A stretch of 64,000 bases of DNA from the NCBI GenBank assembly GCA_963837425.1, contig CAWINH010000005.1, positions 310,001 to 374,000 of the forward strand, written 5' to 3'. A program made the translations under genes and the position numbers. This DNA comes from CAWINH01 sp963837425 (GTDB lineage: Bacteria > Chloroflexota > Limnocylindria > QHBO01). The notes under the pieces are model-generated. The model was not told the origin of the DNA and searched no databases. It worked only from the letters and a program-made list of their open reading frames with translations. Positions 60,533 to 64,000 of the stretch are shown here, piece after piece. The stretch's first letter is position 1. Each line of letters starts with the position of its first letter.

Positions 60533-60571
60533 GTGAAGACGCGCGCCGCCGATCTTGACCCGATCTTCACC
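60533..60571 (+). promoter_or_regulatory. OmpR-type direct-repeat boxes in a divergent promoter
   Basis: GATCTTGACC (60551-60560) and GATCTTCACC (60562-60571) are direct repeats spaced 11 bases, the usual geometry of OmpR/PhoB dimers. GTGAAGAC at 60533-60540 is the inverted form of the same box. They lie between the response-regulator start (60506, minus) and the secreted-protein start (60633, plus), so both could be controlled. Confidence 0.5.
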
Positions 60572-60632
60572 GCCGCTCCCGCATCCTGCCGGCAGAACGA
60601 CATGCAACGCACCCGATAGGAAGGTGAACGAG

Positions 60633-61376
60633 ATGAGGATCATGAAGGGCCTGGGGATCGCCGGCGGCATGGTGGCCGCCGCCCTGGTGGGCGGCACGTT
60701 GATCAGCGCAGCGTCGGCGAGCCCCTCGAGCTCGAGCGCGCCGCCGGCCGCCGACCCGGTCAGCTCGCAGGATTCGTCGGCGTACTGCGACCAGTGGCGG
60801 CAGGCATTTGCCGACCAGCTGGGCGTGAGCGTCGATGCGCTGACGCCGGCCGCCAAGGCGGCCACCGAGGCGACGATTGACGCGGCGGTTGCCAACGGCG
60901 ACCTGCCGGCCGATATCGGCGAGCGCATGAAGACCGCGCTCGAGAACGCAAACGGCGAGGGCTGCCGCCTGCTCGGCGCGGGGATCCACGCCTGGGGCCG
61001 CCATGCCGCCATCGGCGACTGGCGCCATGACTGGGTCAGCGCCGCCGCCGACATCCTCGGTATCCAGCCGGCCGAGCTCGTCAAGGATCTGCGCTCCGGC
61101 CAGTCGCTCATGGAGATCGCGGACGGCGCGGGCGTGTCGTACGACGACGTCACGAAGGCGATCGTCGACGCGACGACCGCGGACCTCGACGCGCTGGTCG
61201 CCGCCGGCGACATGACCCAGGATCGGGCGGATGCGCTGCTCAAGCAGCTCACCGACCGCCTCGCCTCCGGGGACTTCCCGCCGCTCTTCGACGCGCCGCA
61301 GCACACGGGGACCGGCGGCGGCTCGAACCAGCCGCTCCGTATCCGCCTCTTCGGCGGCACCCCCGCGCAGAGCTGA
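60633..61376 (+). CDS. Secreted helical protein, probable target of the adjacent two-component system
   Basis: 247 residues. A Sec signal peptide (1-29, cleavage near SAASA) is followed by a Ser/Pro linker and a helical body. Around 145-215 it reads like a repeated secretory helical module: ADILGIQPAELVKDLRSGQS, MEIADGAGVSYDDVTKAIVD, then TADLDALVAAGDMTQDRAD. Two Cys (in AYCDQW and GEGCRLL) may form a disulfide. Modules of this type are common in secreted actinobacterial and Chloroflexota proteins of unknown role. The ATG at 60633 follows GGAAGG. It is divergent from the response regulator. Confidence 0.8.
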   Translation: MRIMKGLGIAGGMVAAALVGGTLISAASASPSSSSAPPAADPVSSQDSSAYCDQWRQAFADQLGVSVDALTPAAKAATEATIDAAVANGDLPADIGERMKTALENANGEGCRLLGAGIHAWGRHAAIGDWRHDWVSAAADILGIQPAELVKDLRSGQSLMEIADGAGVSYDDVTKAIVDATTADLDALVAAGDMTQDRADALLKQLTDRLASGDFPPLFDAPQHTGTGGGSNQPLRIRLFGGTPAQS

Positions 61377-61392
61377 GCAACGATCCGCGCCC

Positions 61393-61423
61393 GGGCCGCT
61401 CCACGTCGTTCGGGGGGCGGCCC
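61393..61423 (+). terminator. Terminator hairpin between convergent genes
   Basis: GGGCCGC (61393-61399) pairs with GCGGCCC (61417-61423) around a 17-base loop that can extend the stem with CC/GG. It lies 16 bases after the secreted-protein stop and 37 bases from the stop of the convergent LysE gene. Confidence 0.5.
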
Positions 61424-61460
61424 GGCCATGCAACATCAGTGCCCTCCCGCGCACCGCGAG

Positions 61461-62093
61461 TCAGCCCAGCACCCCGCTCGCGATCAGCCACAGGCCCAGG
61501 CAGCCGAGCACCACCGCCAGGCCGCGCTGCACCCAGGTCACCACCCGTGACCCGGCGCGGCGCAGACCGATGCCGGCAACCAGAGCCAGGGCCAGGTCGC
61601 CGGTCGCCGTGCCGGCCTCAAGAGCGAGGGCCGTCAGGATCGAGGCCCAGGTACCGCCCTCCCGTGCTGCCGCACCGACCAGCGGCGCCGCAACCGCGCC
61701 CAGGAAGAGCCACGCCCCGGGATTGAGGAGGACCGCCAGCGACCCGCGCGCCATGACTGGCAGGCCTCGCCGCTCGGCGGTCGACACGCCAGGGCCCGCC
61801 GCGCGCAGGCCGTCGTACGCGAGCCATACGAGGAGCGCGCCACCCAGGACCTGGAGGACCCGCAGCGCGGGGCCGCTGAGCGCGACGACCGACAGGCCGA
61901 GCGCAAGCGCGACGAGGAGGGTGCCGAACGTGACGGCCGCGCCGGCCACGACCCGCAGCGCGCGACCTGGCCCGCCGCGTGCGGCCTCCGCCAGGATGAC
62001 GGCCTGCACCGGGCCCGGCGCGGATGCCAGCGCGATCCCGATGCCGAGCGCGGCGAGGATGCTGGTCGGGAGCTGGGCGGGAGCGTCGAGCAT
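61461..62093 (-). CDS. LysE-family amino-acid exporter
   Basis: 210 residues with about six predicted membrane helices. The N-terminal family motif is ALASAPGPVQAVILAEAARGG. A central loop rich in charged residues (AERRGLPVMARGSLAVLLNPGAW) matches the LysE/RhtB pattern. It exports amino acids or related compounds. The ATG at 62093 was accepted because the first helix follows it directly. It is divergent from the F420 oxidoreductase gene with 85 bases between starts. Confidence 0.9.
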   Translation of the reverse strand: MLDAPAQLPTSILAALGIGIALASAPGPVQAVILAEAARGGPGRALRVVAGAAVTFGTLLVALALGLSVVALSGPALRVLQVLGGALLVWLAYDGLRAAGPGVSTAERRGLPVMARGSLAVLLNPGAWLFLGAVAAPLVGAAAREGGTWASILTALALEAGTATGDLALALVAGIGLRRAGSRVVTWVQRGLAVVLGCLGLWLIASGVLG

Positions 62094-62178
62094 CGGATCG
62101 GCTGATCGTACGCAACCCGCGCGTGCGCAGCGTCGCGTAGGCGGATGTCAGGCCCTCCGGCGCGGTACGCTGTCGGGT

Positions 62179-63168
62179 ATGACGAAGATCGGCTACGCCT
62201 GCATGCTCGAGCAGTTCCACCCCACCGACCTGCTCGAGTGGGCGGAGCAAGCGGAAGGAGCGGGCTACACGGCCGGCTTCCAGGTCAGCGAGCACTTCCA
62301 CCCGTGGACCCCGGAGCAGGGGCAATCCGCCTTCGCCTGGAGCTTCATGGGCGCCCTCGGGCAGCGCACCTCGCTCCCGTTCGGCGTCGCGGTCACCTGT
62401 CCGGGGTTCCGCTACCACCCGGCCGTGATCGCCCATGCCGCGGCAACCCTGGGGGCCATGTACCCGGGCCGCTTCTGGCTCGGGCTGGGGGCCGGTGAGG
62501 CGCTCAACGAGCACGTGGTGGGCGGCGAGTGGCCGGAGATCGGGATCCGCTCGGCGATGATGTTCGAGGCGATCGAGATCATCAACAAGCTCTTCACCGG
62601 CAAGGTGGTGCGCCACGACGGCGAGTACTTCACGCTCGAGTCGGCGCGCCTCTACACCCGCCCCCCCGAACCGATCCCGGTCTACGTCGCGACTGCCGGG
62701 CCGCTCAACGCAAAGCGCACCGGGCGGTACGCGGACGGGATCATCACCGTTGGCGCCGCCGACTCCAAGATCGCCATGCTGTGGGACAAGTTCCGAGAGG
62801 GCGCGACCGAGGCGGGCAAGGACCCGGCCAGGATGCGGACCCAGCTCCAGGTCCACGTCTCCTGGGCGCCCACCCAGGATGCCGCCGAGGCGCAGGCGGT
62901 CAGCGAGTGGCCGAACGGCGGGATGCCCTTCCCGAAGCAGGATGTGAAGAATCCCGAGGACTTCGCGAACATGGCGAAGCTCGTGCGCCTCGAGCACTTC
63001 GCGAACCGGATGCTGATCAGCGCCGACCTCGACGAGCACGTCGCCGCGCTCCAGAACTTCGTCGACATGGGGTTCGAGGAGATCTACCTCCACAACGTCG
63101 GGCGCAACCAGGCGGAGTTCATCACCGTCTTCGGCGAGCAGGTGCTGCCCCGGCTGAAGCTGGCCTAG
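62179..63168 (+). CDS. F420-dependent LLM oxidoreductase (TIGR03557/FGD-like)
   Basis: 329 residues. The sequence follows the F420-dependent G6PDH-like branch: KIGYACMLEQFHP at the start, FQVSEHFHPW with the conserved His, GVAVTCPGFRYHPAVIAHAA, FWLGLGAGEALNEHVVGGEWP, and later PVYVATAGPLNAKRTGRYAD. This branch binds coenzyme F420 and oxidises a sugar phosphate, alcohol or similar. The ATG at 62179 fits the family start; the frame stays open upstream. Another F420-type protein follows after four bases. Confidence 0.92.
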   Translation: MTKIGYACMLEQFHPTDLLEWAEQAEGAGYTAGFQVSEHFHPWTPEQGQSAFAWSFMGALGQRTSLPFGVAVTCPGFRYHPAVIAHAAATLGAMYPGRFWLGLGAGEALNEHVVGGEWPEIGIRSAMMFEAIEIINKLFTGKVVRHDGEYFTLESARLYTRPPEPIPVYVATAGPLNAKRTGRYADGIITVGAADSKIAMLWDKFREGATEAGKDPARMRTQLQVHVSWAPTQDAAEAQAVSEWPNGGMPFPKQDVKNPEDFANMAKLVRLEHFANRMLISADLDEHVAALQNFVDMGFEEIYLHNVGRNQAEFITVFGEQVLPRLKLA

Positions 63169-63172
63169 GCCG

Positions 63173-63604
63173 ATGCCGCCGATGGCCCCGGCGGACGCCC
63201 GCCTTCGCTTCGCCGCCGCGCGCATCGCACGCCTGGCAACGGTCCGACCCGATGGGCGACCCCACATCGTCCCCATCGTCTTCGCCCTCGAGGGCAACAT
63301 CGTCTACTCGATAGCGGATCCCAAGCCGAAGCGAGGGCTCGACCTGGTTCGCCACCGCAACATTGCCGCCCACCCCGCGGTCTCGCTGCTGGTCGACGCC
63401 TACGACGAGTTGTGGGAGGGGCTGTGGTGGGTCCGCGCCGACGGGGCGGCGCGCGTCGTGGAGGCCGGACCCGAGCGCGAGACCGCCCTCCGGCTGCTCC
63501 TCGCGAAGTACGCGCAGTACGCGACCTGGACCGAGCCGTTCGGGGCGGCAACCGTGATCGAGGTCGAACGCTGGAGCGGCTGGGAGCTCGCGACCAGCCG
63601 CTAG
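63173..63604 (+). CDS. PPOX-class F420-binding protein (TIGR03668-like)
   Basis: 143 residues of the pyridoxamine-oxidase-like split barrel. Motifs are IARLATVRPDGRPHIVPIVF at the start, KRGLDLVRHRNIAAHPAVSLLVD in the middle, and WTEPFGAATVIEVE at the end. These small proteins bind F420 (or FMN) and reduce diverse substrates. The ATG at 63173 is four bases after the oxidoreductase stop, so the two are co-transcribed. The stop overlaps that of the convergent thiolase gene. Confidence 0.9.
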   Translation: MPPMAPADARLRFAAARIARLATVRPDGRPHIVPIVFALEGNIVYSIADPKPKRGLDLVRHRNIAAHPAVSLLVDAYDELWEGLWWVRADGAARVVEAGPERETALRLLLAKYAQYATWTEPFGAATVIEVERWSGWELATSR

Positions 63605-64000
63605 TCCACGGCCTCCCAGACCGAGGCGATCCCCTGTCCCACCCCAATGCACATCGTGGCGAGACCGTATCGGCTTCCGCTCCGCCGCATCTCATGCATC
63701 AGGGTCGCGACGAGCCGAGCTCCAGACGCTCCCAGCGGATGGCCAATCGCGATGGCGCCGCCGTTCACGTTCACGCGTTCGGGGTCGAGGCCGAGCTCGC
63801 GAATGCAGGGGATGGACTGCGCGGCGAACGCCTCGTTGAGCTCGACCCGATCCATCTGCTCCACGGTCAGTCCCGCCCTCGACAGCGCCCGGCGGCTGGC
63901 CGGGATGGGTCCCAGCCCCATCGTCGCCGGATCCACGCCGGCGACGGCACTCGCGAGCAGGCGCAGGACCGGTTGGAGGCCGAGCTCGCGGGCCCGAGCC
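63601..64000 (-). CDS. Acetyl-CoA acetyltransferase (thiolase), C-terminal part, runs off right edge
   Basis: The last 132 codons of a thiolase; the frame is open to the window edge. The C-terminal catalytic residues are present: His in GGAIAIGHPLGASGAR and Cys in MCIGVGQG. The NEAF motif (RVELNEAFAAQ) is also there. The N-terminal half with the acyl-accepting Cys lies outside. It would interconvert acetyl-CoA and acetoacetyl-CoA or cleave 3-ketoacyl-CoA, linking to the AacS and acyl-CoA dehydrogenase genes in this window. Confidence 0.95.
   Translation of the reverse strand, partial: ARARELGLQPVLRLLASAVAGVDPATMGLGPIPASRRALSRAGLTVEQMDRVELNEAFAAQSIPCIRELGLDPERVNVNGGAIAIGHPLGASGARLVATLMHEMRRSGSRYGLATMCIGVGQGIASVWEAVD

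Overview
High-GC window (roughly 70% G+C by eye) with tightly packed genes and many ATGA/GTGA stop-start overlaps. It carries several F420-type flavin-dependent oxidoreductase genes, Sec and Tat lipoproteins, and no outer-membrane proteins. This gene mix fits an uncultured, heterotrophic Chloroflexota (for example a Limnocylindria-like lineage) or a relative with an actinobacterial-style gene content. The assignment is inference; there is no rRNA or other marker in the window. Three genes are broken by single-base frameshifts, so sequence errors cannot be excluded.

Layout. 1-3.2 kb: 5' part of an FtsX-like ABC permease (off the left edge) and a PAS-GAF-GAF-GGDEF protein. 3.3-12.2 kb: a sugar locus with a ROK repressor, a ROK sugar kinase, an AglE/F/G-type alpha-glucoside ABC importer, a GH3 enzyme and a convergent GH1 beta-glucosidase. 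An inverted-repeat operator candidate precedes the repressor. 12.2-20.3 kb: an MBL-fold hydrolase, a CoxG-like gene, and a divergent operon of a three-subunit molybdenum hydroxylase with a nitrilase-family amidohydrolase, a DUF2848 protein, a cupin and an LLM flavin monooxygenase. This looks like a catabolic pathway for an unidentified, probably nitrogen-containing, substrate. 20.3-30 kb: accessory and housekeeping mix. It has an epoxide-hydrolase remnant, two LpqH-like lipoproteins sharing a palindromic upstream site, a DUF2652-SRPBCC fusion, a MazEF-type toxin-antitoxin pair, a DUF2269 protein, an ECF sigma factor with a membrane partner, tRNA-Glu(CTC), a three-copy 30-bp tandem repeat, and DinB and NTF2-like proteins.

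30-41 kb: an alpha/beta-hydrolase lacking its nucleophile, a DUF1015 protein, a membrane histidine kinase overlapping queG, a secreted FG-GAP protein, acetoacetyl-CoA synthetase and an acyl-CoA dehydrogenase. A short dispersed repeat sits in two intergenic regions. 41-48 kb: a PotABCD polyamine importer followed by a MerR-XRE-cupin regulator and a class III aminotransferase, which together read as a polyamine uptake and degradation operon. 47.8-50 kb: flavin reductase, two small unknown genes and an LLM monooxygenase. 50-56.3 kb (minus strand): VirB11/PilT-like ATPase, MoxR-type AAA+, VWA protein, ABC-2 ATPase and permease in one directon. 56.3-64 kb: aldehyde dehydrogenase, GNAT, a two-component system divergent from a secreted protein with OmpR-like tandem boxes between them, a LysE exporter, two F420-linked enzymes, and the 3' end of a thiolase gene.

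The best candidates for something new are the molybdenum-hydroxylase operon, the VirB11/MoxR/VWA/ABC-2 cluster, and the matching frameshifts in the tandem ROK genes.
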